Shown one piece after another: positions 45,419 to 56,144 of a stretch of 64,000 nt of DNA. The stretch covers positions 8,205,739 through 8,269,738 of the forward strand of contig OX336340.1 of assembly GCA_946902875.1 (NCBI GenBank), written 5' to 3'. Positions within the stretch are counted from its first letter, which is position 1, and each line of letters begins with the position of its first letter. The notes beneath the pieces are model-generated. The model worked only from the letters and a program-made list of their open reading frames with translations, was not told the DNA's origin and searched no databases. The DNA comes from Nematopogon swammerdamellus. Its lineage: Eukaryota > Arthropoda > Insecta > Lepidoptera > Adelidae. The position numbers were made by a program, and so were the translations under genes.

Positions 45419-46663
45419 TCATAATTCATTAAAAATGTTTGGAAATTCTTTTATTACATCAACCTGACTTTTAACCTGCTCGCATGTCCTGGATTCTGTA
45501 TTGACCATAGACATTAATCTTACAATATTTAAAGCACTTATAGCAGGCCTGCCCAAAATCGGCGTTTTTAAATTTTTTATGACATGTACTTTACCCTGGA
45601 AATACTTATCCTTATATATAAGTTTGAGCTTTACTACTCCAACAGTCTGTAATAGTTTACCATCCGGTCCTACCACCTTGTCAGTGCACGGCTCCAAGGT
45701 TTCTTGTCTATTGATCAATATATAGTCCGGAATTGCTACTACATCCGCTCCTGTATCGACAAGAAAAGTAATATTGTCAATAAATACATCTTCGCTCGTA
45801 TATACTTCCATCTTCCTCTCATACGACTCGTGCCCCACCTGTAGTACTTTCTTCTCATTGTCAACTTGTATTTCCTCTTCACTGGCCTCGATCTCGGTGT
45901 TGTTTATTTCTTTTTGGAACCGGAACCTTCCTACACCTCCTCCTCTGCACATCTTGGCGAAGTGTCCGACTCGCTGGCACCGGTGACACCGCACTCGTGC
46001 GGCCGGACAGTCCTCCTTCGGGTGTCTTGCCTTACCGCAGAACCAGCAATTATTATTCTTCTTCTCTTTTATTTTATTAATAAACGTAGTTTCCACTTCA
46101 CTCTTTTTCATAAATTTACTTTCTTTTTGTTGAGATTCAGCCTGCCTAGCAATTAACTTTGCTTGTTCCAATGTTAAATCATCTTTGAGTAGAAGTCTTT
46201 CACTTGTTTTCTTGTCTTTCATCCCTACTACTATTCTGTCTCTGATCAGCTGTTCTTTCAGAGTGCCATACTCGCAGGTTTCGGCCAAATTAAACAGTTT
46301 CGTTATAAACTCTTCTACGCCTTCATCTATATTTTGTTCGAGAGTATTGAACTTGTATCTCTCAAAAATAACATTTTTCTTAGGCATGAAAATATTATCG
46401 AACTGTTTTAGCACTTCTTCGTATTTATTAAATGACGTGAATTGTGTTAACAAATCTTCCGCCTGTTCTCCCATGCAATACACAAGAATGTTAATCTTCT
46501 CCTCATCACTCTTCCTTTCGTGACCCGTGATGCTCATATATCTGAGGAAACGCTTCTTCCACAACAGCCATTTTTCATTTTCAAAACTAAATTTGTCAGG
46601 CCACATCTCTGTTCCCGTCCCCGACGTAGTCATTGCTGTTGCCATATTACTTGACTCTGTCAA
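45419..46663 (-). CDS. gag-protease of the LTR element
   Basis: A 414-codon frame with its ATG at 46663, 60 bp inside the 5' LTR. The N-terminal half is a gag capsid-like region (WLLWKKRFLRYM, then FNTLEQNIDEGVEEFI). Two CCHC zinc knuckles follow at residues 206-219 (CWFCGKARHPKEDC) and 226-239 (CHRCQRVGHFAKMC). The aspartic protease has FLVDTGADVVAIP (catalytic Asp at about 303) and the flap/helix element ILGRPAISALNI. Gag packages the element RNA and the protease matures the polyprotein. The frame ends at TGA 45419-45421 exactly where pol begins. Confidence 0.9.
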   Translation of the reverse strand: MTESSNMATAMTTSGTGTEMWPDKFSFENEKWLLWKKRFLRYMSITGHERKSDEEKINILVYCMGEQAEDLLTQFTSFNKYEEVLKQFDNIFMPKKNVIFERYKFNTLEQNIDEGVEEFITKLFNLAETCEYGTLKEQLIRDRIVVGMKDKKTSERLLLKDDLTLEQAKLIARQAESQQKESKFMKKSEVETTFINKIKEKKNNNCWFCGKARHPKEDCPAARVRCHRCQRVGHFAKMCRGGGVGRFRFQKEINNTEIEASEEEIQVDNEKKVLQVGHESYERKMEVYTSEDVFIDNITFLVDTGADVVAIPDYILINRQETLEPCTDKVVGPDGKLLQTVGVVKLKLIYKDKYFQGKVHVIKNLKTPILGRPAISALNIVRLMSMVNTESRTCEQVKSQVDVIKEFPNIFNEL

Positions 46664-46703
46664 CTTACTGAAAGCACTTCTTGAACTTTCTCACTTGTGA
46701 GAT

Positions 46704-46723
46704 GACCCACACCGCTGCCACCA
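46704..46723 (-). promoter_or_regulatory. Putative primer binding site of the LTR element
   Basis: Next to the 5' LTR the minus strand reads TGGTGGCAGCGGTGTGGGTC. The leading TGG is what a tRNA CCA end would pair with. I cannot name the tRNA. Confidence 0.5.
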
Positions 46724-46871
46724 TGTACAATAAACGAAGTTTGCGTTTATCAAATCATCTTTATTGGGTTCCATATTTTTACAGAGTAACAGTCCTTCCG
46801 GTTGTCATAGCAACCCCCATTATGATATCTATGGTTGTCCATAGATAATAGGAAGAGACCATGATAGAACA
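46724..46871 (-). repeat. 5' LTR (148 bp)
   Basis: Apparently identical to 42561-42708. It should carry the element's promoter and polyadenylation signals; at 148 bp it is short for the group. Followed by the TTTCT duplication at 46872-46876. Confidence 0.9.
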
Positions 46872-47104
46872 TTTCTAACACTAGTAAGCGATCATAAGTT
46901 TTAGGGCAAAGTGACATAATATCACAGACTAATAAGGGAAAAAATTACCACTTAGTACTAGTGTGAACGTTAGGAAGGAAAATTCCTAACGTTCACACTG
47001 CTCTTAATCGTGGCACTCACGGTGTGAAGGTTCGGAAATAATTTTCCTAACCTTCACACTGGTGTGACAGAGCAGTGTGAAGGTTAGTCGGTCGCCTGAA
47101 CGTC

Positions 47105-48623
47105 TTTATACTTTTATTTACAAGTATGAAATATCATCAAATTCTCAACTAAAACACAAGCAGGCAGTCTCCGGAATCGAATCACAAAGCAAAGCGAACA
47201 AACAATATTTTTCTAATCAGCCGACATCGGGCTTTCGAAGGAAATAAACTGTTTCCCGTTTCCTTATTGAGTATCTTCTGCTCGGTTCGCTGAGAATATT
47301 TCGACTTGGCTGTCAGCCAATATAAATGTCAGCTGTCAAAGTGGTGCTTCGTAGCGACAGGCTAATGTGGCTGTCAAATTAAGTAATGAGTGGTGTAACA
47401 AATTGTCTGCCGAAACTAATGCCGCCACCGCCGCGCCGCCATGCCGCGCCGCGCCGGCGCGCGAAGCACTTCTCTTGTATTATTTATTCATAGCCATTCA
47501 CACGATAACTTACGTATGAGCAGTGTAGGTCTGCACTCACCACAAACTATCGGGCTAGTCTAGTAAGCATTCTTTCCTTAGACAGCGCGCATAATAGCAA
47601 CGCAATCTACCAACTGTCATCATCATTTGACACCTCAAACTTGTAAATACTGTTAACCTATGAATGTATGTTTTAAATTAATAACTGATAACGACTCAAA
47701 TCGAATTATGATATTGTTGTAAGTATTCTGCTGCGAATAGGCTAGAGTCTCAGTATTATTGAGTATAGCGGCAATATCGGTATCGACACATCAATGTGCG
47801 ATTAACACAATTCATTTTAAACATTGAGCGTGTAATACTGGAGCAGTGAGTCACTGGCGACAGAACCATTTGGGTTTCCTCCTGTTGGCTTCTTCAAGAA
47901 TCGAATAAAAGGAATGCACAGCTTCTGGTGATGTCGTTACGAATTACATTATATTTTTCAAATAAGAAAAAAACTTTACATTTATTATTTACTTCTTTTC
48001 GGAAATTTCACAACTTTTAACTCATGGTAAGGAGTGCTAGAATATAGATAGACAGTTTTCTCTATCAGTCTTGTCGCCCGTGTGAGTGGATCCTAATGCC
48101 ATGCTTAGTGAATACGATGTGAATAATACATGCATTTGAGGTAATCCCTGATTTATTCATATTCAGCCGAGGGGAATACAGATAATGTTCAGGCTATTAT
48201 GGTAGTATTATTTTGTATTGATTACGATCGCTACTAAAATTGGACAGGCGTATGCCCGAGAACGCATACACGCTGACTGACTGACGATCGCTATCCCACG
48301 TATAGAGCTATACCACAGATTACTTAATAGTTACTTCATAATCATTCATACCAGATAAATCACTCCATAGAAAAAGGTCCATACCTTCGGCTTTAATAGC
48401 CTACTGTTCCACGTCGCCAATCGCTGCGTGCGAAAATGTACCTAAACGATCGAGTGTAAATTGATTATTGCTTTGCAGCTGCGCGCAGCTGCGTTGGCGA
48501 GCGTGTAGGTATGCTTCGCGCGAATTTTCACTGAATTAGATCGCCGGCGGTCCACCTGGCGGTGGGTAGTTAGCGCGCGCAAGTACATAGAGTGCGTGAG
48601 GCCTGGCTATACTAGGTAAAATT
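47105..48623. other. Non-coding DNA with a CCG-rich patch
   Basis: 47415-47465 is a GC-rich patch (GCCGCCACCGCCGCGCCGCC). 48475-48600 is also GC-rich. No gene recognised. Confidence 0.35.
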
Positions 48624-49309
48624 CAAAGAGTGTGTATTAGGTCACATACTGCGAGGAGCGCAGCGACGTAGCTTATTTAGAAAATATACCTTTACCCAAC
48701 GCTCGTGACGTCACTGGCCGCGCTAGCATCGGGTATATTTCAAACACTGAAATTGAAAATTAAGCCCTTTAAAATGTACCTTCACCCAACATTTGTGACG
48801 TCACTGACCGCGCTGGCGTCGGGTATGCTTTCAAATGTAGGACTTCGCGCGCAGGCACTTTAAAATATACCCGACGTCAACGCGACGGCACGGCGATCTT
48901 CGGTCTCTCGGAGGAAGGAAAAAGGAAAGAACATTAAATTGACAAACAAAAACGACATGCGCCGCCTCAACATTAGGTTAGGGTTAATATATAGAAGATG
49001 CGTCGCCTTCTTTATATTAACCCTGGTAATTTTTTTTTAAACAACCAAAACATCACTCATACCACTTTCCTTCCTTCATACGGAATATAAATAACAGCAT
49101 CATCGTGTTGGCATCGGGTATACATTAAAGGAAGCTAAGCGGAGTATCGTTACTTGAAAGTATACCCGAGAAAAGTGTTGCGCTCGGGTATATTTTCAAG
49201 TGACAAACTTGCTTTGCTACTTCTTGAATGTATACCCGAGCTCAACACTATGGAGCGTTGGGTAAAGGTATATTTTCCAAATAAGCAGCGACGTAATACG
49301 AACTCTTTG
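48624..49309. mobile_element. Foldback element with repeated TCGGGTATA motifs
   Basis: The terminal inverted repeats begin CAAAGAGTGTGTATTA at the left and CAAAGAGTTCGTATTA at the right (reverse complement), then share GCTTATTT and AAAATATACCTTTACCCAAC. Flanks GTAAAATT (48616-48623) and GTAAAAGT (49310-49317) look like an 8-bp target duplication with one mismatch. Inside, TCGGGTATA or its complement occurs about seven times in both orientations, forming nested hairpins at 49154-49200 and 49186-49241. 48974-49025 is a further palindrome around TTAGGGTTAATATA. No ORF. Probably a non-autonomous hAT-like transposon. Confidence 0.75.
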
Positions 49310-49429
49310 GTAAAAGTATAACATTCAAAGGAATCGAGCAAGTTAACTGAACGCAGGATATTGCGTCATACCTATTACAGAAGATATAACTGTTGGAAAT
49401 TTAGAGAGACGTATTCTCAATCGATTCTA

Positions 49430-49860
49430 TATCGACCCGATGGCGAAATGGTAATGCTCTGGCGGCTCAAGCCGGAGTTTTTTTTTGTTTTTTTTTTTTT
49501 TTATGGAAACTGACACGGTTGGCTACATCACCTACAACATCCGTGATGTCAGCCCATAACACAGGGTGAACTAGGTGCCATGTCAGTGCTTCCCTTCATT
49601 TCATGTCGGCTACACTAAACTGGACGGAAAACACGAACTATTTACATAGCCGTTTCGACCGACGTTTCGTGCAGTGCGGTGGTACCAACCCGGCCGGGAT
49701 AAACCCTACCACCTAGTAAGGTAAGAAGGGAAGGGACCTACAGCTTAACGTGGAATCCGAACCACGGTCAGCCTCCAACGGTCGAGCGGTCACCCAGGTC
49801 AGTGGTCGAGCGGTCAGTTCCAGGTTCGAATCTTGGTCGCGACGTATTTTTTTCTCTTCA
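49430..49860 (+). mobile_element. tRNA-derived SINE split by another SINE
   Basis: Left part: GACCCGATGGCGAAATGG (A-box-like) to GGCTCAAGCCGGAGTT. Right part from about 49815: AGTTCCAGGTTCGAATCTTG (B-box) then CGTATTTTTTTCTCTTCATT. The relative at 54088-54190 is uninterrupted at this point (CCGGAGTTCCAGGTTCG), which proves the inserted nature of 49486-49814. AGTT is present on both sides as a short target duplication. Confidence 0.7.
49486..49795 (-). mobile_element. Chimeric-head SINE, 5'-truncated, inserted in the tRNA SINE
   Basis: On the minus strand it starts inside the 5S-like segment (GGGTGACCGCTCGACCGTTG), continues with GTGGTTCGGATTCCACG and the whole body, and ends in a long A run (49486-49512 as T). 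Truncation at the 5' end is expected of LINE-mediated insertion. Confidence 0.8.
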
Positions 49861-49995
49861 TTTTCGGCTTTGCATGTATCTAATAAAGATATATTAGGAA
49901 TGTAATTCTCTGTCAAATGCATACAGATTTTTAGGTTCATCGTTTAAGAGATGACTTCCTCCAATCTATCCAGAATAAGAGTTATAGTTATAGTT

Positions 49996-50292
49996 AAGTA
50001 ACTTCCCTTTGGATTGCTGGCTATACTGGACTAGAGGAGGACACAGTCGAGGCGACTATGCGGCCATTTTACATGCAGTAAAGGGGTATCAACCCAGTCG
50101 GCTACAATCTGAGCCTACCACCTAGTAAGGGGAAAGGGTTTTACACCGGTTCCGAAAGCTGAAGCAGTAAGTGTAGGTATGCAAGTAAATTTTTCCGCCA
50201 GAAAAAACTCATTGGTACACGCCGACCGGATTCGAACCTCGAATCTCTCGTAAGAAAAACTGACGCCCTGACCACTCGGCCACCCTCCGCTT
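49996..50292 (-). mobile_element. Second SINE family, head and core, tail missing
   Basis: On the minus strand the head is GGGTGGCCGAGTGGTCAGGG, with the B-box region GAGGTTCGAATCCGGTCGG (tRNA-Leu/Ser-like). The core follows (CCTTACTAGGTGGTAGGCTC, then GTAGCCGACTGGGTTG). The poly-A end found at 57149 is absent. Confidence 0.75.
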
Positions 50293-50734
50293 ATAAGCTA
50301 ATTATACTAGAAATCAGGTCGTTCATTAGAATGTGTGGTGATTTGTTAAGTGTTACTTCAGTTTTAATTGTATACATTTGTCAATTTTGCAGGTTCCTTT
50401 TCATCTTTCTGGAAAGGAGCTTATTCGTGGAGTTGCGTGCGACAATCAAATGCGACAAAATATGACGATTATTCTCACTCAACCGATGACGCAGTTGTCG
50501 GCAGACGGTCGTTCTATCGGCAGTCGGAACGGTGACTATGTGGATGGACTCTATTTTTATATGAACCTCTAACCCAGATACCGACTCGAGTTCAGTCAAT
50601 CACCCTCGACAAACAACTGGGCCCGTTCATTCACTAATGCCCTTTGCACACTAACGTATTATAGTGGCGATGTTTCGTTATGCTGTTGTAAAATAACGAA
50701 GCTATATTTTGTCATACAATAATATTTAACCCCC

Positions 50735-50900
50735 GATGAAAACGGGTGTTATAAGTTTAAAGTGTGTGTGTATGTGTGTGTGTATATGTGTGTGTCTGTC
50801 TGTGGCATCGTAGCTCCCAAACAGATGGATCGATTTAAATCCGTTTTTTTTAATTATTGGAAAGCGGCTTTAATCGGGATGGTTGTTAGCTAGGTCTGTA
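50735..50900 (+). repeat. Microsatellite-bearing dispersed repeat
   Basis: CCCCGATGAAAACGGGTGTT, then a GT-rich run (50762-50800), then GGCATCGTAGCTCCCAAACA and a GATCGATTTAAATCCG segment. A familiar lepidopteran repeat layout; non-coding. Confidence 0.5.
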
Positions 50901-51011
50901 ATTGAATAATCAAGTAATTAAGTATCAAAAAATTTATTATCTTAAAAGTGACCGATGTGCATGCGGTTTTTTTAAAAAAGCTTGAAAAAAAAGTTAAGTT
51001 ACAAATCTAAA

Positions 51012-51197
51012 AAACCCCGACCCTTAAAAGTCAAAAATAATTTCCGTTTACTTACTTAAATGAGTCGGCGGACAGCTAAGTTAATAAAAAATTTAAACTC
51101 AGAGCTGCGCGGGAATTTACTTAGCGGTCCACCGACTCCTTGCAATTAAACGGAAATTATTTTTGACTTTTAAGGGTCGGGCTCGGGGTTTTTTTAA
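51012..51197. mobile_element. Foldback hairpin
   Basis: AAAACCCCGACCCTTAAAAG, then TCAAAAATAATTTCCGTTTA at the left recur in reverse complement at 51153-51197. Between them GAGTCGGCGGACAGCTAAG and CTTAGCGGTCCACCGACTC form an inner stem. The whole would fold into one long hairpin. Confidence 0.7.
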
Positions 51198-51869
51198 ACT
51201 TATAATTTAAATTTTTTGACTGTTTCGTTCTCTCTTTACGCCCATATATTATAATTATAACTCTATGAATAGAACGCATTGCGACGTATAACTACGAATT
51301 GTAAATATTGTCGGCTTTATCTGAGAGTAAAGAAATGCCCATTTAAGTATGACCATCTACACAGATCATCAAAAAAGGTATCAGGTATAGTATAATCATT
51401 CAATCATACAAACTTCACAACGGAAATGGAGTGATTCTATATCTTGCAATGAATATAACTTTTGCTCTAAAACTTTGTTTATTAAACATATGGATTGGAA
51501 TAATGTATACTCTTGTAACCAACGTGGACGCATTTAGAATAAATTACTAAAGTTTTCATATCGACACGATGACGACGTCATGAACGAAACCACGCTGTCG
51601 TTATTCGATCGCAATTTTCAGCGCAAGATTCATATCTCATTTGCCGCTGCGGCAGACAGCTCGCATCATTTCACGCATGTCAACAAACGTAGGTATAATG
51701 TATTAGCCAAAGAATTTAAAATGCATAGAACTGTCATTGTCATATATTAAATTTATGTTGTTCCGACCATAGTCTAGAAATGCACACAATTTTTATAAGA
51801 CTTGGCGCGTTGACACGTTAGTCCACACGTGTGACAACTATATAAATATACAATATATAATACCTATGT

Positions 51870-52033
51870 ACAGTACGCGGTAGTAAATAATTCACAACGA
51901 GCATTAGAAAGAGACCATGCGGTTGTAGAGCGTCGTCCTAGTCGCACGAACTCGCACGTCTATATGCGACAGGGACGACGCTCTACAACCGGATTGTCTC
52001 TTTCTAAAGCTCATTTTACCTGCCACGTACTGT
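51870..52033. mobile_element. Foldback MITE (ACAGTACG ends)
   Basis: Arms of about 70 bp: ACAGTACGCGG and CCACGTACTGT at the tips, TTAGAAAGAGAC and GGTTGTAGAGCGTCGTCC inside, mirrored on the right. Loop about 25 nt. Confidence 0.75.
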
Positions 52034-53141
52034 GTGTATAAAGACGTTGCAGCTGCTCGGTCTTTGTGCATACAATTTATAATGACTTTTCCTACACTGC
52101 GATTCGATTCATTGATTCATGCTCTCCTATTATTTTTAATTCTTCGTCAACAAGATTATAATGTACTAGCACTGTGAACGTGAACTCTAGACGTCCTAAA
52201 GCACGATCCTCGCATTATTGCATGATCTCTGAACACACAAGCACGCACTGACAGATAGGAACTAACTAACTAACCCGTCCAGCGAATAATGTCACATACA
52301 TTTTTATAGACTGAAAAGTTTCTATGAACAGTAACGTTTCATTTTTATAAAATCGCATAAATCTAGTAACACAGCATAAGAAAACAAGAAAGGAAAACAA
52401 CATTTGTATCCATCATTGTCCTCTGAAACACAAATGTGTTTTGGCACGTTTTGTATTGCAAGTTCCATCGTATAGTACTTACATACATAAATAAAATCAT
52501 TTTTTTATTTCAGTAATTTACAAGCACAATTCATTTATTCATTCAAAAATATACAATTATGAAGGCTGTGCACAAGAAATGAATCTATTTCGCAGAATTA
52601 AAATTATACACAATTTATAAATATTAGAGCCAAGTAATAAATGATTAACTGATTGAGTTTCATTTTTAATAAATAAAACAAATACTTCAATAGAATCACA
52701 ATAGAAACATTAATTTATAATAAAATACAAAATTACAAACTCTAAGTATTACGACTTGATACGTAAACATAATTTTGGAGAACATGCCTACATATTATTA
52801 TAAAAGGTTTCCATACCATTTAGAAATTATTTATTTATTTTGTCTTCAACAAACCAATAATTAAATAGCAGAAACACCTAAAATGTTGTGACATTTGTAG
52901 TATACACAACATGGCATATATACCGACGACAAACAGGCAGACGGACAACTGAATCTCACCGTAAGGATTCTTTAGTACCAATTTCGGTACGAAATCTTAA
53001 AAAATATTCGATTCGCAATAATTTGTATTCCGATAAAGTTTACTATCATCTTCTCTCCTCGAATGATCAGTATTCAAAAACGTTTTAATGCCAGATTCAA
53101 GAATGGAACGCCACAAAATAGACGAGACGAGACTTAACGAT
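52034..53141. other. AT-rich non-coding DNA
   Basis: No gene or repeat recognised. Confidence 0.35.
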
Positions 53142-53860
53142 AAAGCGCGTCACAGACGATGAAGATACTGTAATATTTTATCATAAGTTGGCATATTTCA
53201 CTTATCACATTTCTTAACGGGCACCATGGAATCCTTTGAACCATCACACACGACGAAGATAATATATATTTGAATCAGTGTCTTAAGATAGCGAGCGATA
53301 TCGAAAGATACCAAGCGATATGAAAATATATCGTAGTGAGTCGTGTTCAGTACCTATACCGCGTAACCGAAAAACATTGTCATAATATATCGTAATATAC
53401 GTGTGGCACCTAGGCAGACTCTTATGGCGCTATCACCCATAATGACGCAATCCGCTCAGCGCAATCCTCATTGTTCATTTAACGGGGACGCAAGGGAGCC
53501 AGGAGAAAAAGAGAGCGCGATGCTATTTTCTTTTTAGTGAAACGGGATAGAATGCTTAATATTTTAGAATGACGGAAACGCGAATTTCGAGCAAATAGTA
53601 TATAAGTTAACTGTATAACTTATAAACAAAGATGTGTATTTCTATTCTCTGATTTATTTGACCGAAGTTCAAAATTTTGCTGTTTCAGCTTTTGTATTCA
53701 CAAGAGATGATCCTGTAGATTTAAAACCTAGAACATTATCTTTACTTTACCTTCCCTTTCCCATCTTAGCCGTGCGTGATAGATGAACATACTATAATAT
53801 TTAATCTTAGGGTATGTTAAGAAAAAATATTACAGTATCTTTATCGTCTGTGATGCGCTT
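53142..53860. mobile_element. 719-bp inverted-repeat element (AAGCGCRTCACAGACG ends)
   Basis: Terminal inverted repeats of about 40 bp: AAGCGCGTCACAGACGATGA at the left, AAGCGCATCACAGACGATAA at the right, both continuing AGATACTGTAATATTTT. The interior (AGCGATAT repeats near 53295-53330, then unique sequence) has no ORF. Target duplication not clear. Confidence 0.75.
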
Positions 53861-54087
53861 AATAGGTATGTGCTCGCTTCTCGTAAATAGACTTCACGTT
53901 GGAGGTAAACAAACATGAGCACGTAAATCTGTTAGGAAACGAGTTCAAGGCCGTGTTTTAGCGTTTTGAGATATGTTGAAGCATTTTTGAAGAAAGGGTA
54001 TCTTAATTGTACGCGCAAATATATTTCGTCCCCAAAATAATCTACAAATAAATGCACACAATCTCAATTGCACAATCTATGTTAAAC

Positions 54088-54190
54088 GACTCGGAATCCA
54101 GAAACCGGAGTTCCAGGTTCGTATGCTGGTCGGGACGTATTTTTTCTCTTCGTTTTCGACTTTGCATATATCTAAAAGAACAAATATAAA
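54088..54190 (+). mobile_element. tRNA-derived SINE fragment
   Basis: AACCGGAGTTCCAGGTTCGT then GGTCGGGACGTATTTTTTCT and TTTCGACTTTGCATATATCT match the right part of 49430-49860 without the SINE insertion. It serves as the empty-site comparison. Confidence 0.7.
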
Positions 54191-54313
54191 GATACGAGAG
54201 TCCACAAATTTAATGTGACAGAGATGATCATTTATATTAAATTTTCATCTACTCGAGGCGCTGCGCTGCGCTGATGCATCTTTTATTATGAGAGTACATT
54301 AGCTAAAATATTT

Positions 54314-54472
54314 TTCGAAACGGCTATGTAAATAGTTCGTGTTTTCCGTCCAGTTCAGTGTAGCCGACATGAAATGAAGGGAAGCACTGACATGGCACCT
54401 AGTTCACCCGGTGTTATGGGCTGACATCACGGATGTTTTAGGTAATGTAGCGAACCGTGTCAGTTTCCATAA
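54314..54472 (+). mobile_element. 5'-truncated chimeric-family SINE
   Basis: Starts at CGAAACGGCTATGTAAATAG within the body and ends CCGTGTCAGTTTCCATAA without an A run. Two small differences (GTTTTAGGTAATGTAGCGAA) from the consensus. Confidence 0.75.
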
Positions 54473-54734
54473 TTTTTGAAGTGAAAACTTCTTTAGCGGC
54501 GCTTGGCACTTTTTTAAGTGGGTAAAAAATGTTAGACTCGCGACAGATCTCGAAAAGCGACAGATTTATTTTTATTATTTAATTTTATTTAATTTATGCA
54601 ACCTTAAGTCATTGCATTAATTAAGGGTTAACTTACGATGGCTCAGGATCAATTCTATTCGTCTCTCAGTGACAGTAACGCCGAAAGCGAATCAAGGGAA
54701 TCCGATATTCGTTTGGTCGTTTATGTGATTTCGT

Positions 54735-54830
54735 GGCTCAATGGTAAGAATGTAGGATTTGTATTTTTTTACCATGGGTTCGAATCCCTCAAATTGTTTT
54801 TTTTTCTTTTGTTTTCTTTTTGAAGCAATG
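54735..54830 (+). mobile_element. tRNA-like SINE head, weak
   Basis: GTGGCTCAATGGTAAGAATG (A-box-like) and TGGGTTCGAATCCC (B-box) in tRNA order, followed by a T-rich tail. An ORF from 54638 runs through it, and AATGGTAAGAATG could be misread as a donor site. Confidence 0.45.
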
Positions 54831-56144
54831 TTACGGTGTTTAAATTTTTTTAGGGTGTTTAGTTTTTTTTATAACCACCTAAGAATTATTTTCGGAAATA
54901 CAAAAAGTTTTCACTTCTGCCGGCACTCCCGGAGTGCAACTGTGTTTTTTTTTTAAATACTATTGTAGAGCTGTGAGGTAAAAGGTAAAGCGGTGTCGTG
55001 TCCTCTGGCTCCACGTGTAGCTGCAGCTGATGTTGTATGGGCTAGTGCCCCGGTTGTTCTGCCAAGCGATCTGTATTTATGCGAGGCGTATTTGATATTT
55101 CAGCAATGTGTTAAGTGGCGTATGGAATTCTTAATTAGCCGTTATTTGCCACCTTTTGGTGTGCTAGTGAATCTTTCTGTTTCTTCGTCGCGAAGCGATG
55201 TGGGTTATTTATTATCGATCTTTATTATTATTCAGTTGTGGGATAGGTGTCACTATCACCACACTATGTTTCCTTCAATAACAATAATATAAGTGAAATG
55301 TAGAATGCAGTTGATTGCATCGATATTTCCTCATATCCCACCGCAAACATCAATTCCGCCCTTCTAATATTTGTGTCAAACACTTGCCTTTCAGACGTGA
55401 AGGTATAGCGGCGGAAGAGAAGTGGGTAAGTATAGAATGGTTTCGTTTGCCTTTCGTGCGATTGAGAACCGTGATAAATTCAGAAGCGAGCGAGAGAACG
55501 ACATACTTACGTACAGAAACTTTTAGTATTTTGTAACTCTTTGTTAACTTTAGGTTGTGAATATTTGACTACTGTTATCATATAGGAAATGAAAAGAAAA
55601 TGTAATTTATGACGTAACAAAGATATGTAAGGAATCCATATGTATCACCAGCCGTTATGCGGCTCCGATGGTGGTATTTCCTTAGTTGTATCATAAAACA
55701 TTAGTAAAAACCCTACGCAAATCGATTAGTAGTTTTCGAGTTATAAGCGATAATAAAATCAGATTTTCCCATTTAATAATTAGGATGTAGGTACCTATTT
55801 TCTAAAAGAAAAACCATCATCTGATAAGTAAAACAACGTGAGGAAACCTAACTTATACCACAGTACACCTATCTATTAGCTAACTGTAATGTTGTTTACA
55901 ACGTTTAATGGGGGAAATTGTATTCAATAAGTGCGTCTTTTCTACTTCTGATTTTCTTCTGACTTCTGTCTCTGACTTTGGCTCTGTCGACTACACCAAT
56001 TGGTCCCTCGGCACAGCCAGCATGTTGTTTTAGATAAAAATATATATACACATGGGGTAATACAGGACAGGTATACTCAATTACACATAATACTACTGAT
56101 ATAACTGCAGTGGTAAATGTAATGCCAACTGCCAAACCACGCTT
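54831..56144. other. Mostly non-coding; one protein-like stretch
   Basis: 54965-55225 (plus) stays open for about 85 codons with less AT-rich codons (VSCPLAPRVAAADVVWASAP, CVKWRMEFLISRYLPPFGVL). It follows a T run and AG, so an exon cannot be excluded, but no family is recognised. 55640-55675 is a small hairpin around AGCCGTTATGCGGCT. Confidence 0.25.

Larger units (their letters stand above)
42561..46871 (-). mobile_element. Ty3/gypsy-type LTR retrotransposon, near intact
   Basis: A 4.3-kb element with 148-bp LTRs, TTTCT duplications (42556-42560 and 46872-46876), a polypurine tract and gag-pol in one long reading direction. Domain order is gag, protease, RT, RNase H, integrase, which is diagnostic of the Ty3/gypsy group. 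No envelope gene is present. The coding region carries two breaks: a TGA at 45419-45421 and a frame change near 44790. It sits inside the foldback element at 42202-47096 and is therefore younger than it. Confidence 0.93.
42202..47096. mobile_element. Foldback DNA transposon with 8-bp target duplication, host of the LTR element
   Basis: The terminal inverted repeats match over about 64 bp with two mismatches: GACGACCGACTAACCTTCAC at the left and GGCGACCGACTAACCTTCAC (reverse complement) at the right, both continuing ACTGCTCTGTCACACC. An 8-bp direct repeat, TGAACGTC, flanks the element at 42194-42201 and 47097-47104. An 8-bp duplication is typical of hAT transposons. The motif CTAACCTTCACAC recurs inside near both ends. 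Without the nested LTR element it would be about 580 bp with no coding capacity, so it is non-autonomous. Confidence 0.85.

Noticed and set aside
49430..49480. Possible functional tRNA gene
   Set aside because: A- and B-box-like words are present, but it is interrupted, followed by SINE sequence and repeated at 54088, so it is a SINE head. The same applies to the heads at 50235-50292 and 57480-57551.
54638..54823. First coding exon starting ATGGCTCAGG with donor GGTAAGAATG
   Set aside because: The donor overlaps a tRNA-like A-box and a B-box follows 50 bp later, so a SINE head explains it better; no homology recognised for the ORF.
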